Source: Undibacterium sp. KW1 (GTDB taxonomy: Bacteria; Pseudomonadota; Gammaproteobacteria; Burkholderiales; Burkholderiaceae_D). From it: DNA of 64,000 nucleotides. Below, one piece after another: positions 33,899 to 42,322 of the stretch. Numbering within the stretch: position 1 is the stretch's first letter; the number at the start of each line of letters is the position of its first letter. The DNA is taken from positions 4,216,001 through 4,280,000 of the forward strand of contig NZ_AP018439.1 of the NCBI RefSeq assembly GCF_009937955.1, written 5' to 3'. A model generated the notes under the pieces. That model was given only the letters and a program-made list of their open reading frames with translations, was not told where the DNA came from and did not search any database. The position numbers were made by a program, and so were the translations under genes.

Positions 33899-34222
33899 TC
33901 ACAACCCCAACCGAATATAAGTAAACACCGCCATCCCAAAAAATATCGTCTGCAACATATTCTTGCGCACCAAAAAGAATGCCGTCGCCAGCAAGCCCGC
34001 CAGCAGGCGCGGGTTTTGCAAACCGACTTCGACCTGACCATTGGTCAGCAACAAGTCCGGCACGATGATTGCAGCCAGCGCGCAGGCGGGAGCGTAGCGC
34101 AGGGCTTCCTGCACGCGCTTGGGCAGGTTGATGTGATGTCCCACCAGCCAGAAGCCGCTGCGGGCAATAAAGGTAGCCAGAGTCAGCAGGCCTATGACCA
34201 GCCAGATTTCCCAGTCGCTCAT
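33899..34222 (-). CDS. azlD: AzlD-family branched-chain amino acid export subunit
   Basis: 107 residues with three to four transmembrane helices (IWLVIGLLTLATFIARSGF, ALAAIIVPDLLL, AGLLATAFFLVRKNM). This is the small AzlD partner that, with AzlC, forms the AzlCD/YgaZH type exporter of branched-chain amino acids or their analogues. The start codon overlaps the azlC stop by four bases (ATGA), as is usual for the pair. Confidence 0.85.
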   Translation of the reverse strand: MSDWEIWLVIGLLTLATFIARSGFWLVGHHINLPKRVQEALRYAPACALAAIIVPDLLLTNGQVEVGLQNPRLLAGLLATAFFLVRKNMLQTIFFGMAVFTYIRLGL

Positions 34223-34956
34223 GCTTGCTCCCCATTGTTCTTGCCAGCTGCGGCTAGTTTTTTACCGTCCAGATATTCTTCCAGCATCATGGCAGTGCCC
34301 ATGCCGAGCAAGACGGCCAGCAAGAGGCCGAGTTTGTAGGGCAGATTCACTGCAAGCAGGGCGACGATGCCAGCCACAACGACACCGGCAAAGGCAGCGC
34401 GGTTGATGATCAGGGGCAGCATGATGCACAGGATGGCCAGGGTACCGGCAAAACCCAGCCCCCAACTTGAAGGCACCTGGCTGCCCAGCAAAATGCCAAT
34501 GATAGAGCCGGTTTGCCAGGCGCCCCAATTTGGGAAGACCAGGGATTTCAGGTAGGCCAGCTTGCCTTTTTCCTCAATAAATTCAGGATAGCGCTGTATG
34601 AACAGGCTGACAGAAATGTCGCCGGTCATAAAACCCAACCAGGCGCGGGTACGCCAGGGCAGGTGCGCAAAATGGGGAGCAAGAATGGCAGAAAAAATCA
34701 AAAACCGCAGATTCACGACCAGTGCCGTGGCAAAAATCACCCAAACAGGGGCATGTGCGGCAATCAGGGGTAATGATGCGAGTTGGGCAGATCCGGCAAA
34801 GACCAGCAGGGTCATGCCCAGTGCCTGCGGCAGAGTCAGCCCAGCCTTGATCATGGCAACGCCAACCACCATTCCCCAAGCACCTATACCAAACCAGGTG
34901 GGTGCTCCTACTCTCAAACCTTCCTTGATCGCGGCCTTGTCTGATTCAAATGACAT
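34219..34956 (-). CDS. azlC: AzlC-family branched-chain amino acid exporter
   Basis: 245 residues from the ATG at 34956. It begins with a short cytoplasmic helix ending KEGLRVGAPTWFGIGAWGMVVGVAMIKAGL, then MTLLVFAGSAQLASLPL (the conserved AzlC motif), VVNLRFLIFSA and GFMTGDISVSLF. About eight predicted membrane helices. It forms a two-component efflux system with AzlD. Longer in-frame extensions upstream lack signal or homology. Confidence 0.85.
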   Translation of the reverse strand: MSFESDKAAIKEGLRVGAPTWFGIGAWGMVVGVAMIKAGLTLPQALGMTLLVFAGSAQLASLPLIAAHAPVWVIFATALVVNLRFLIFSAILAPHFAHLPWRTRAWLGFMTGDISVSLFIQRYPEFIEEKGKLAYLKSLVFPNWGAWQTGSIIGILLGSQVPSSWGLGFAGTLAILCIMLPLIINRAAFAGVVVAGIVALLAVNLPYKLGLLLAVLLGMGTAMMLEEYLDGKKLAAAGKNNGEQA

Positions 34957-35077
34957 GAGAGTGTAGATAGAGCGGGAAAGTCCATCATTGTAACTTGGAA
35001 ACAAAAAGCTTGCCTGTGGCGCTGATTTTGTGAGCAGATTGGCAAATAAGATGCAAACATATATGCCGTACAAGTCC

Positions 35078-35146
35078 CCTCCCCTTCAAGGGGAGGTTGT
35101 CGGGGTTTCGCAGCCGACGACATCTAAGCAGCTTGCAAGCCGCTTA
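35078..35146. repeat. Two adjacent palindromes upstream of azlC
   Basis: CCTCCCCTT-C-AAGGGGAGG at about 35079-35097 is a perfect 9-bp dyad, and CTAAGC-A-GCTTG-CAAGC-C-GCTTAG follows at about 35124-35147. Both precede repeat copy 3. No promoter could be assigned with confidence. Confidence 0.5.
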
Positions 35147-35151
35147 GCTTG

Positions 35152-35269
35152 GTAGGTTGGGCCGGGCCTCGCTAGGCTACGTTTTATCAGCCCAACACTC
35201 GGCGAATAAATACCGTATTCGTTTGCAGCGGCCCAGTGTTGGGCTGATGATGCGTAGCCCAACCTACGA
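35152..35269. repeat. GTAGGTTGGGC palindromic repeat, copy 3
   Basis: Same ends and inner pair as copies 1 and 2 (GTAGGTTGGGC ... GCCCAACCTAC; CAGCCCAACACT ... AGTGTTGGGCTG), and in the orientation of copy 1. It lies between divergent azlC and the zinc-finger gene. Confidence 0.8.
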
Positions 35270-35447
35270 TTTTTTTCAGATCATGCCTAATCACAGAGTA
35301 CACAGCACCAACAGCCACCCGCACGAATACCCCCAGCCAACCCATAATCCGTTAAAATCCCGTTGGCAATGTTTAATTCGGGAGCAAACCAGCGTCGCCA
35401 GCCTGAACGCGCCTGCTTCCAGCACCATTTTTATTTACGGAGTCCCC

Positions 35448-35651
35448 ATGTCCACCACAGCCAGCACAACCAATAACGTCGTCGAACTGCAAGCCAGCGA
35501 TTTGCCTGCGCATTGCCCTAACCCGGCCATGCCGCTGTGGTCTTCGCACCCGCGCGTCTATCTTGATTTGTCGCATGGCGGCACAGCCACTTGCTCTTAT
35601 TGCGGCACGCAATACAAGCTGGCGGCAGGCGTCGTGCTCAAAGCCCACTAA
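35448..35651 (+). CDS. Zinc-finger (zf-CHCC) domain protein
   Basis: 67 residues. The pattern is C-x-N-P ... HPRVYLDLSHGGTATCSYCG, giving Cys, His and a C-x2-C pair that form the zf-CHCC zinc site also found in the mitochondrial complex I accessory subunit NDUFS6. Start ATG at 35448 follows CGGAG at good spacing; the upstream in-frame extension reads through repeat copy 3 and is spurious. It lies 15 bp before an NTF2-like gene on the same strand. Role in bacteria unproven. Confidence 0.85.
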   Translation: MSTTASTTNNVVELQASDLPAHCPNPAMPLWSSHPRVYLDLSHGGTATCSYCGTQYKLAAGVVLKAH

Positions 35652-35666
35652 TCCACCGCCCCCGTC

Positions 35667-36098
35667 ATGGCCGCTAAAAAACAGTTGAATGGCAGTGCCG
35701 ACGAAGTCGAGGCGGCTTTTTATGATGCACTGAGCCGTGCCGATCTCGATGGCATGATGGCCCTGTGGGCCGAGGATGAAGAGATAGTTTGCATCCACCC
35801 CGGTGCAACCAGGCTGATAGGCCATGCAGCCATACGCAGTTCCTGGGAAGCGATCTTCGAGCGCGGCAGCGTGCAGATACGTCCTTTGCAGTTGCATGCG
35901 ACCCACAATATGCTGACAGCCGTCCATAGCATCGTCGAAGAATTCCAGCGCCCCAGCGACAGCAGCCAGGATGTACATATCCTGGCTACCAATGTGTATG
36001 TCAAGACCCCGCGTGGCTGGCGCATTACCATGCACCACGCCTCGGTCGCGTCTGGCAAGCCGCCGCTGGACATGTTCAAGGCCAGCACCCTGCATTGA
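35667..36098 (+). CDS. NTF2-like/SnoaL-type protein
   Basis: 143 residues with the cone-shaped NTF2 fold pattern: VEAAFYDALSRADLDGMMALWAEDEEIVCIHPG, HAAIRSSWEAIFERG, and the last strand GWRITMHHASVASG. Single domain, cytoplasmic. Family members are enzymes, binding proteins or have no known activity; nothing specific can be read here. It forms an operon with the zf-CHCC gene upstream and the YheT gene 10 bp downstream. Confidence 0.8.
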   Translation: MAAKKQLNGSADEVEAAFYDALSRADLDGMMALWAEDEEIVCIHPGATRLIGHAAIRSSWEAIFERGSVQIRPLQLHATHNMLTAVHSIVEEFQRPSDSSQDVHILATNVYVKTPRGWRITMHHASVASGKPPLDMFKASTLH

Positions 36099-36108
36099 TG
36101 ACGTTTGC

Positions 36109-37065
36109 ATGAAATACCTCTCCCCTCGCTGGTTACCCGGTGGCCATTTACAAACCATCTATCCGGCCTTGTTTATCAACAAGCCGGTGACACCGCTACG
36201 GCGCGAACGCTGGACCACGCCGGACAATGATTTTGTCGATATCGATTTTCTTGATGGCGAACCCGGCAAACCCATGGTTGTACTTTTCCATGGTCTTGAA
36301 GGTTCCAGCAACAGCCATTATGCGCGCGCGATGATGGCCGCCCTTGCCGACAAAGGCTGGTCGGGCGCGATACCGCATTTTCGAGGATGCTCGGGCGAGC
36401 TCAATCAGGCACCGCGCTTTTATCACTCTGGTGATGCGCAAGAGATAGACTGGATCATAGAACGCCTGTACCAGCAGTTCCATCATCGTCATGATGGTGG
36501 CAAGTTTTATGCGGCGGGCGTCTCACTCGGTGGCAATGCCCTGCTGCGCTGGCTGGGTGAATCGCAACATCATGCCGATATCGTCAATGCAGCCTGCGCA
36601 GTTTCTGCCCCGCTCGACCTGGCACAGGGCGGTGCTTCGCTGTCCAGCGGTTTCAATATGATTTACACGCGCATGTTTTTGAAGACACTGAAACCCAAGT
36701 GCCTGCAAAAACTCAACCAGTTCCCTGGCCTGTTCAACCGTGACGCCATGCTCAATGCGCGTGACCTGTACGAGTTTGACAATGTCGTCACCGCGCCGCT
36801 GCATGGTTATCTCGATACCGATGATTACTGGCACAGGGCCAGCGCCAAGCATATACTGAACGACATCACGGTGCCTACGCTGGTGCTCAATGCCAGGAAT
36901 GATCCCTTCCTGCCCGCGCAGCATTTGCCCACCCAGGCGGCCAGATGCGTGACGCTGGATTACCCCGATCATGGCGGCCATGTCGGCTTTGCGGCAGGCA
37001 ATGTGCCCGGCCATTTGAACTGGCTGCCGCAAAAGATACTGCATTTTTTTGAGGCGAACAGTTGA
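36109..37065 (+). CDS. yheT: YheT-family alpha/beta hydrolase
   Basis: 318 residues from the ATG at 36109. It starts PRWLPGGHLQTIYPALF, the YheT signature, then VVLFHGLEGSSNSHYARAM, HFRGCSGE, the nucleophile elbow AAGVSLGGNALLRWLG and the C-terminal PDHGGHVGFA with the catalytic His. YheT proteins are esterase-like hydrolases of unknown physiological substrate. The start lies 10 bp after the NTF2-like gene, and the stop overlaps the next start by one base, so this is an operon of at least four genes. Confidence 0.88.
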   Translation: MKYLSPRWLPGGHLQTIYPALFINKPVTPLRRERWTTPDNDFVDIDFLDGEPGKPMVVLFHGLEGSSNSHYARAMMAALADKGWSGAIPHFRGCSGELNQAPRFYHSGDAQEIDWIIERLYQQFHHRHDGGKFYAAGVSLGGNALLRWLGESQHHADIVNAACAVSAPLDLAQGGASLSSGFNMIYTRMFLKTLKPKCLQKLNQFPGLFNRDAMLNARDLYEFDNVVTAPLHGYLDTDDYWHRASAKHILNDITVPTLVLNARNDPFLPAQHLPTQAARCVTLDYPDHGGHVGFAAGNVPGHLNWLPQKILHFFEANS

Positions 37066-37676
37066 TGGATGAAATCGTCAAGGCAGCCATGGCCAAATGG
37101 CCGAATGTACCGCATTGCTATGGCTGGCTGGCACTCGATGCGCGCGGTAACTGGCGCATGCGCGACGAGCGCAGCCAGGCCTTGAACCTGCAGGGTGACC
37201 CCATACGCAACGCCGCCCTGCTGGCCTTCATCACCCGCAATTATCTGTGCAATGAAGAGGGTTGCTGGTATTTCCAAAATGGCCCACAGCGCGTCTACGT
37301 CGATCTCGAAGCCACACCTTATATCGCCAACACTACGGTAGATGGCAGCTTCGTACTACAACATGGTGAACAGGCTTTCACACCAGAACTCGCCTTCCTC
37401 GACCCGCAAGGCAGGCTGCAACTCAGCAGCGGCAATATCCTGGCGCAGCTTGATGACCGCGACCTGGCCTTATGCCTGCCCTGGCTGACGCTGGGCGAAC
37501 AGCCAGTCAGTGATGAAGCACTATTGCAATGGCTGGAAGATGCCAGCACACCTGGCGACTTGCAATTGCGCCCACCCGGCATGGCTGGTTTACATGTGGA
37601 AGTGCAGCGCTGTGAAGAGGGACAATTGATGCGGGAATTTGGCTTTGTGGCACGCCCCAGGGCAAACCATCACTAG
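37065..37676 (+). CDS. Conserved betaproteobacterial protein of unknown function, DUF2946/DUF2944 type
   Basis: 203 residues beginning MDEIVKAAMAKWPNVPHCYGWLALDARGNWRMRDE, then FITRNYLCNEEGCWYFQNGPQRVYVDLEATPY. This block order is shared by a conserved Burkholderiales family that usually follows yheT; I recall it under a DUF294x number but am not certain which. No signal peptide. The ATG at 37065 overlaps the yheT stop by one base, which favours translational coupling. Function unknown. Confidence 0.7.
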   Translation: MDEIVKAAMAKWPNVPHCYGWLALDARGNWRMRDERSQALNLQGDPIRNAALLAFITRNYLCNEEGCWYFQNGPQRVYVDLEATPYIANTTVDGSFVLQHGEQAFTPELAFLDPQGRLQLSSGNILAQLDDRDLALCLPWLTLGEQPVSDEALLQWLEDASTPGDLQLRPPGMAGLHVEVQRCEEGQLMREFGFVARPRANHH

Positions 37677-37719
37677 GCTGACTCAACTACTTTATCCTGC
37701 TTCGCCAGCACAAAAAAAA

Positions 37720-38424
37720 ATGAACAGATGCCTGTCGTTATTCCTGAGCTCGCTTTTTGTCATTGCGAACGCCTCTGGTGCAGCAGTACTTGATTTATAC
37801 CTGGGCCCCAAACTGCCACCAGAACAACTCGCCAAAATCAATAATCCTGATGCGATTATCAATTTTGTAGATGAACTGGGATCACAAGGCCTGCCAAGCA
37901 GTGAAGTACTTGCATTACCTGGCAAACACGTCATCAGCATTCAGAGCAAGACTTCCAGAGATGCCATCGCCATGTATGTCATGCTTGAAGCTGGCAAGGA
38001 ATATGACATTGTTCCGCGTTATCAGGACAAGCTCTGGCGGCCTGAGGTGGTAGAAAAACTGTCCGGCAAAACCGTCAGCTGGATGGGTTTTATACCAGTC
38101 ACAGATTTGAAGGCGGGAGCCAGCCGCGCGCAGGTAGAGGAAATGTTCCAGGGCCAAACCATTCGCGCAAGTTACTCTTACGAGTACAAAAAGATTCTGT
38201 ATCGAGCGGTACATTACAATGTTTTTCCCAAGAATTCTGTCAATGACCGCAAAGGCGCAGGTACTGATTTCGTCTTCATCTACCGTCCTGACGACACCGT
38301 GTTCTTCAGCGGAACATTTACCGGTAATTTACTCAGATCAAACGATCCTGAAATTCAAAAAATGCTGCCCATGATCAAAGAAGGATGGGCGAACGCAGTT
38401 TATGGGCCACCTGTAGTCAAATAG
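37720..38424 (+). CDS. Secreted hypothetical protein, 234 aa
   Basis: 234 residues from the ATG at 37720, with a signal peptide MNRCLSLFLSSLFVIANASG. The mature protein is a mix of strands and helices (VLDLYLGPKLPPEQLAKI, YVMLEAGKEYDIVPRYQD, FVFIYRPDDTVFFSGTFTGNL). It resembles in style the many short exported Oxalobacteraceae proteins with no named domain. It follows the preceding gene by 43 bp and could be cotranscribed. Function unknown. Confidence 0.65.
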   Translation: MNRCLSLFLSSLFVIANASGAAVLDLYLGPKLPPEQLAKINNPDAIINFVDELGSQGLPSSEVLALPGKHVISIQSKTSRDAIAMYVMLEAGKEYDIVPRYQDKLWRPEVVEKLSGKTVSWMGFIPVTDLKAGASRAQVEEMFQGQTIRASYSYEYKKILYRAVHYNVFPKNSVNDRKGAGTDFVFIYRPDDTVFFSGTFTGNLLRSNDPEIQKMLPMIKEGWANAVYGPPVVK

Positions 38425-38561
38425 AAGCACAAAAAACAAGCGCCACCGTCATCAATACTGATGCCTGATATTGAAGCAGGAGCATGCGGGTAATTCAGCA
38501 TTTTCATACCACGCAAGTCATTGAACTGCAGACCTCAGCTCCAGGATAAAACATTCTTAAC

Positions 38562-38662
38562 AGGACTTACGCAAAATTGTCCCAGCAAGGCGTAGCGACG
38601 AAGACAGTACTTTAGTACGGCTAGTCGCTGCAACGCAGCTGGGGCGGTTTTGCGTAAGTCCT
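38562..38662. mobile_element. 101-bp palindromic element with AGGACTTACGCAAAA ends
   Basis: AGGACTTACGCAAAA at the left matches the complement of TTTTGCGTAAGTCCT at the right exactly over 15 bp. The body continues as an imperfect palindrome (CCCAGC versus GCTGGGG, TAGCGACG versus CTAGTCGCTG), with a GTAC-TTTA-GTAC tip. No coding capacity. No clear target duplication was seen. Best described as a MITE or REP-type palindrome; a shorter relative lies at 32125. Confidence 0.65.
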
Positions 38663-38787
38663 ACTAAATCAAACGCAATCTTCACAAAGAATTGCGTCCA
38701 TCCCCAGCGCCTGTCACACAAACTTAACTATATTTAATTGTTATCCGCTGATAAGATGTGGGACTTTTTTTCTTCTGGATTCCATCC

Positions 38788-39495
38788 ATGTCTATACGCA
38801 AAACCTTCGCGCCTTTTGCCTTTTTTGGCCTCATGCTGCTGGCAGCCATGCAACCAGCTCAGGCGGTGGAGCAACTTGCTCCGGGCTTTAGCAAGATTCC
38901 CAAAGGCAGCACTGTACTCATCATGCCCAGTGACATAGAACTGTATTCACTGAGTGCAGGTGGCGTTCCTGAACCCAAAGCAGACTGGACTGAAGCGGCT
39001 ACCAGGTATTTTGCCAAGGCTCTGATAGAGAAAAAGAACAAATTTGGCTTGAATACCGTCACCCTCAATGCACAGGATGCGGACGCCACGGCTGAAGTCA
39101 ACGCCTTGCATGGTGCAGTTGCGCAGGCGATCAACCTGCACCACTTCAGCTCCTCCTCGCTATACTTGCCGACCAAGGCAGGCGCGCTTGACTGGTCATT
39201 GGGAGATTCTGTACAAGTCCTGCGCGAAAAAACCCAGGCAGACTATGCAATATTTACCTGGGTCAGGGATAGCTATGCCAGCGCCGAGCGCAAGGCTGCC
39301 ATGATCGCCATGGCCATCTTTGGCGTGGGCCTGACAGGCGGCATGCAAGTCGGCTATGCCTCCCTGGTTGATCTGCGCACTGGCCGGATACTCTGGTTCA
39401 ATAAATTGATCAGCGGTTCAGGCGACATGCGCGAACTGGACAAGGCCAGAAACACCGTGGACAACTTGCTCGACAAGTTCCCGGTGAAACCATGA
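38788..39495 (+). CDS. Secreted protein, first gene of an M48-protease trio
   Basis: 235 residues with signal peptide cut near QPAQA-VE (from the ATG at 38788). The mature part starts LAPGFSKIPKGSTVLIMPSDIELYSLSAGG and ends LVDLRTGRILWFNKLISGSGDMRE, typical of envelope proteins that sense or report on cell-envelope state (GNA1162-like architecture: MPxDxExxxxxxxG then DLxTGRVLWxN). There are no catalytic residues that I recognise. The stop overlaps the start of the M48 gene by four bases. Confidence 0.7.
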   Translation: MSIRKTFAPFAFFGLMLLAAMQPAQAVEQLAPGFSKIPKGSTVLIMPSDIELYSLSAGGVPEPKADWTEAATRYFAKALIEKKNKFGLNTVTLNAQDADATAEVNALHGAVAQAINLHHFSSSSLYLPTKAGALDWSLGDSVQVLREKTQADYAIFTWVRDSYASAERKAAMIAMAIFGVGLTGGMQVGYASLVDLRTGRILWFNKLISGSGDMRELDKARNTVDNLLDKFPVKP

Positions 39496-40658
39496 AATAC
39501 CGCAAGGGTCAACACCTGCTCTGTATTGCCCTGGGCTTGAGCCTGGGTCTGAGCAGTATCACCGCCAGCGCCCAGGCTTTGTATCAGGTGCCAGGCCGTT
39601 TCTTGCGTCCAGAGATCAGCACGGACGAAGGTGGTCTGTGGTCGATGATGGACAGGGAAGAAACCAAATTGCGCCGCAGCCCCTTTGTCTTGAAAGACAA
39701 AGAGTTTACGCAATATGTGCAAGGCCTGACCTGCAAGCTGGCACCAGAACATTGCCCGGACATCCGGGTGCATATCGTCAGAAATCATTATTTCAACGCC
39801 AACATGGCGCCAAATGGCATGATGCAAGTCTGGTCTGGCCTGATGCTGCGTGCAGACAATGAGGCGCAACTGGCTTCTGTATTGGGACATGAGATAGGCC
39901 ATTACCTTGAGCGGCATACCTTGTCCAATTTGCGCGACATCAAGAGCCGCGCCGCCTTTGGGCAATTCCTCGGTTTGTTTGGCTTGATTGGTGCACTGGG
40001 CCAGGTCGGTTTGCTTGCCGGGCAATTTTCGTTTTCGCGGGAGCATGAAAGCGATGCCGACAGGATAGGTATCGTACTGCTGCATAACGCCCACTATGAC
40101 ACGACTGAAGCAGCAAAAATCTGGGAAAACCTGCGCGAAGAGAGCAAGGCAGGTCCGCTGGGTGATCCGGCCAAAAACAGCCCCATGTTTGCCACTCACC
40201 CGCCCATCCATGAGCGCAAGGAAAAGCTGGAGCAATATGCGGCGCTGCTCAATACCCAGGGCAGCAATAACCAGCAAGAATGGCTGGAGCGTACCGCACC
40301 ATTCCTGCATGACTGGCTGGTCGATGAGATCAAACGTGGCAGCTATGCCGAATCCCTGGTCCTGTTTGAACGACTGTCAGGGCGTCAAGTGAAACAGGCC
40401 GAATACCTGTGGGCCAAAGCTGAAATACTGCGTTTGCGCAATCAGGACAAGGATGCTGACCTGGCACTGACCCAGTATCAGGCTGCCATCGCAGCAGGTA
40501 ATGAACCTGCCGAAACACACCGTGGCATGGGCTTGATCTGGCGTCAGAAAGGCAATAAAGACCAGGCAAAATTATGCTTTGAACAATACCTGCAAAGTGC
40601 ACCCGAAGCGGGCGATGCACTCATGATCAAAAGTTACATAGAGGATTTGAATACATGA
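39492..40658 (+). CDS. M48-family periplasmic metalloprotease with TPR-like tail
   Basis: 388 residues, signal peptide ending SASAQA. The zinc motif is HEIGH (in VLGHEIGHYLERHT), with the third ligand in FSREHESDADRIG, as in M48 proteases. Residues about 265-388 form TPR-like helices (ESLVLFERLSGRQVKQAEYLW, TQYQAAIAAGNEP, KNKDQAKLCFEQYL-like), comparable with BepA. It is therefore a BepA/LoiP-related envelope protease; its role may be outer-membrane or lipoprotein quality control. It overlaps both neighbours by 4 bp (ATGA). Confidence 0.85.
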   Translation: MKYRKGQHLLCIALGLSLGLSSITASAQALYQVPGRFLRPEISTDEGGLWSMMDREETKLRRSPFVLKDKEFTQYVQGLTCKLAPEHCPDIRVHIVRNHYFNANMAPNGMMQVWSGLMLRADNEAQLASVLGHEIGHYLERHTLSNLRDIKSRAAFGQFLGLFGLIGALGQVGLLAGQFSFSREHESDADRIGIVLLHNAHYDTTEAAKIWENLREESKAGPLGDPAKNSPMFATHPPIHERKEKLEQYAALLNTQGSNNQQEWLERTAPFLHDWLVDEIKRGSYAESLVLFERLSGRQVKQAEYLWAKAEILRLRNQDKDADLALTQYQAAIAAGNEPAETHRGMGLIWRQKGNKDQAKLCFEQYLQSAPEAGDALMIKSYIEDLNT

Positions 40659-41242
40659 ATTTTTTTAAGAAACTCTCGGCACTGGGCCTGGTGCTGGCAT
40701 TAAGTGCCTGTGTCACCACAACCAAAGTAGAGTCAGGCACACGCCTGATTGGCGACAAACTCACCCTGACGCTGGAAGGTGCCTGGAACCAGGTCAGTGC
40801 CAGTGGCATGAATGGTCCACACCGCGATACCTGGACCATGGAAGGTTTGCCGGTAGATAAACTGCTGGTCTATTCTGGCCTGCAAAGTGGTGAACCTGTA
40901 CACCCGCCAGAAGAATCGAACAAGGATAAAAAAGTGTTCGCATTTAAACCGGGCATGCAAAATGAGCAGATCATTGCCTTGTTTGAAGGTGCGCTGACAC
41001 GTGACAGTTCTACCTTCAAATTACTGAAAATGGAGCCCAGCCAGTTTGGCGGCACCAAAGGTTTTCATTTTGAATTCAGCCTCTTGCGCAAACTTGACAA
41101 TCTCGAAATCCTTGGCAGCGCAGATGTATCTGTCGTCAATGGGCAGCTGTATGCGATCATGTACCAGGCACCAAAGCTGGTGTTTTACCCACGACATATA
41201 GAGCGGGTGAAGCGCATCGCACAAAGCGCAAGGATAGGTTAA
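40655..41242 (+). CDS. Lipoprotein, third gene of the M48 trio
   Basis: 195 residues with lipobox LALSAC (Cys about 20). The mature domain is beta-rich: TLTLEGAWNQVSASG, TWTMEGLPVDKLLVYSG, FHFEFSLLRKLDNLEILGSADVSVVNGQLYAIMYQAPKLVF. It reads like proteins with a single alpha/beta sandwich and no enzymatic motif. Start overlaps the protease stop by four bases; an intrinsic terminator follows, so the three genes form a complete operon. Could be substrate, adaptor or regulator of the protease; unknown. Confidence 0.75.
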   Translation: MNFFKKLSALGLVLALSACVTTTKVESGTRLIGDKLTLTLEGAWNQVSASGMNGPHRDTWTMEGLPVDKLLVYSGLQSGEPVHPPEESNKDKKVFAFKPGMQNEQIIALFEGALTRDSSTFKLLKMEPSQFGGTKGFHFEFSLLRKLDNLEILGSADVSVVNGQLYAIMYQAPKLVFYPRHIERVKRIAQSARIG

Positions 41243-41261
41243 CTCACTGAAGTAAGCTAAT

Positions 41262-41288
41262 AAAGCCGGCGATGCCGGCTTTATTTTT
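41262..41288. terminator. Intrinsic terminator, usable in both directions
   Basis: AAAGCCGGC-GAT-GCCGGCTTT followed by ATTTTT: a perfect 9-bp stem, 20 bp after the lipoprotein stop. The opposite strand has A/T on the other side and faces the convergent membrane-protein gene. Confidence 0.85.
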
Positions 41289-41309
41289 ACCCCTGCCTGA
41301 CGCAGGCAA

Positions 41310-42146
41310 TCAGCTACCATCTGCCTTTGCAGGCTTGTCACCAGTACCGCGTACATTGATCTTGACGATGCTTTGTAAAAAATCAAACCAGAACGGTGCC
41401 CCCAGGCTGACGGCAAATGCAGTGACCAGGCAACCCAGCAGCGCCATGCCGCAAGGGAAGCTGGCAAAGAAACTTTGAAAGCCAAACATGGTGAGTACAT
41501 CAGCAGTGATGGCCGGGGTTGTCGTTGCACCTTTTTCTATGGCTGCTGCGGCAGCCGCTGCAGCCTGATCCCTGAGCACAGGGCTGACCCACAAGGCGCT
41601 GCCAACGGCAAAGGCATCGAGCTTCATGCCCACGGCCAGTATTGCCCCCAGGCCCAGGCTCAGGTAACCTGCATAGCGCTTGTAGCGGCCTGAGAGGCGG
41701 TCCATGGATTCATCAAACCAGGTGGCCACTTCCTGCTCTACCTTGGTGACATCACCCTGGGCACGACTGACGGCGAGTTGCAGCACGCTTTTCAGATTGC
41801 CGGCTGGTAAATTATCCACGGCAATATCAAGGCGGTTGAAAGCGTCTTTGGAAGCATCCCCTACCCCACCCAGCACATGAATGGTTGCCGCAGCAAAACT
41901 GGTCGATGAAATATAAGAGAGTTTGCCATCGAGCGGCGATACACGCGGATGATTGACGATGGCCTGTATGACAGGATCAAGATTCTTTTTTTGCTCCAGC
42001 AATTCATTGATGCCTGAAGAGAGCGTATTGGCCCTGAGCTTCAAGGCCGTGGCAATGAATTCCTGTATTGCGGTGACGAAAAGCGATACCGCAAGAAAAA
42101 ACAGCGCGATACCGATGGCCGTTTCCAATACCTGGCTACCAAACAT
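41310..42146 (-). CDS. Membrane protein paired with the patatin-like gene
   Basis: 278 residues from the ATG at 42146, which has AAGGAA at good spacing. One N-terminal membrane helix (IGIALFFLAVSLFVTAIQEFIATALKLRANTL); this FxxxSxxxTAxxEFIA...LRxxTL start recurs in a family of bacterial membrane proteins with no named function. Further hydrophobic segments at about 165-190 and 235-260 (GMALLGCLVTAFAVSLGAPFWFDFL). Between them is a soluble helical domain. Very Ala-rich at AAAAAAAAIEKG. It lies downstream of the patatin-like gene across a 13-bp tandem repeat, and a shared function at the membrane is likely. Confidence 0.65.
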   Translation of the reverse strand: MFGSQVLETAIGIALFFLAVSLFVTAIQEFIATALKLRANTLSSGINELLEQKKNLDPVIQAIVNHPRVSPLDGKLSYISSTSFAAATIHVLGGVGDASKDAFNRLDIAVDNLPAGNLKSVLQLAVSRAQGDVTKVEQEVATWFDESMDRLSGRYKRYAGYLSLGLGAILAVGMKLDAFAVGSALWVSPVLRDQAAAAAAAAIEKGATTTPAITADVLTMFGFQSFFASFPCGMALLGCLVTAFAVSLGAPFWFDFLQSIVKINVRGTGDKPAKADGS

Positions 42147-42188
42147 GATAAGTTCCTTTTTTCGATGTTGCAAACGGAGCTGCACAAC

Positions 42189-42279
42189 AAGTTTGCTTAA
42201 TAAGTTTGCTTAATAAGTTTGCTTAATAAGTTTGCTTAATAAGTTTGCTTAATGAGTTTGCCTAACAAGTTTACTTAAG
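42189..42279. repeat. Tandem repeat, 13-bp unit, seven copies
   Basis: AAGTTTGCTTAAT repeated: the first five units are perfect and the last two diverge (GAGTTTGCCTAAC, AAGTTTACTTAAG). It fills the intergenic gap between the patatin-like gene and the membrane-protein gene. The unit is nearly palindromic (TTAAGCAAACTTA on the complement) and A+T-rich. Confidence 0.9.
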
Positions 42280-42322
42280 GCAGACCTTGCATTGCTCCTG
42301 CGCTTTGTTATTCAAATTAAAT

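Noticed and set aside
42189..42279. CRISPR-like array
   Set aside because: Units are contiguous 13-mers without spacers, and no cas genes are present.
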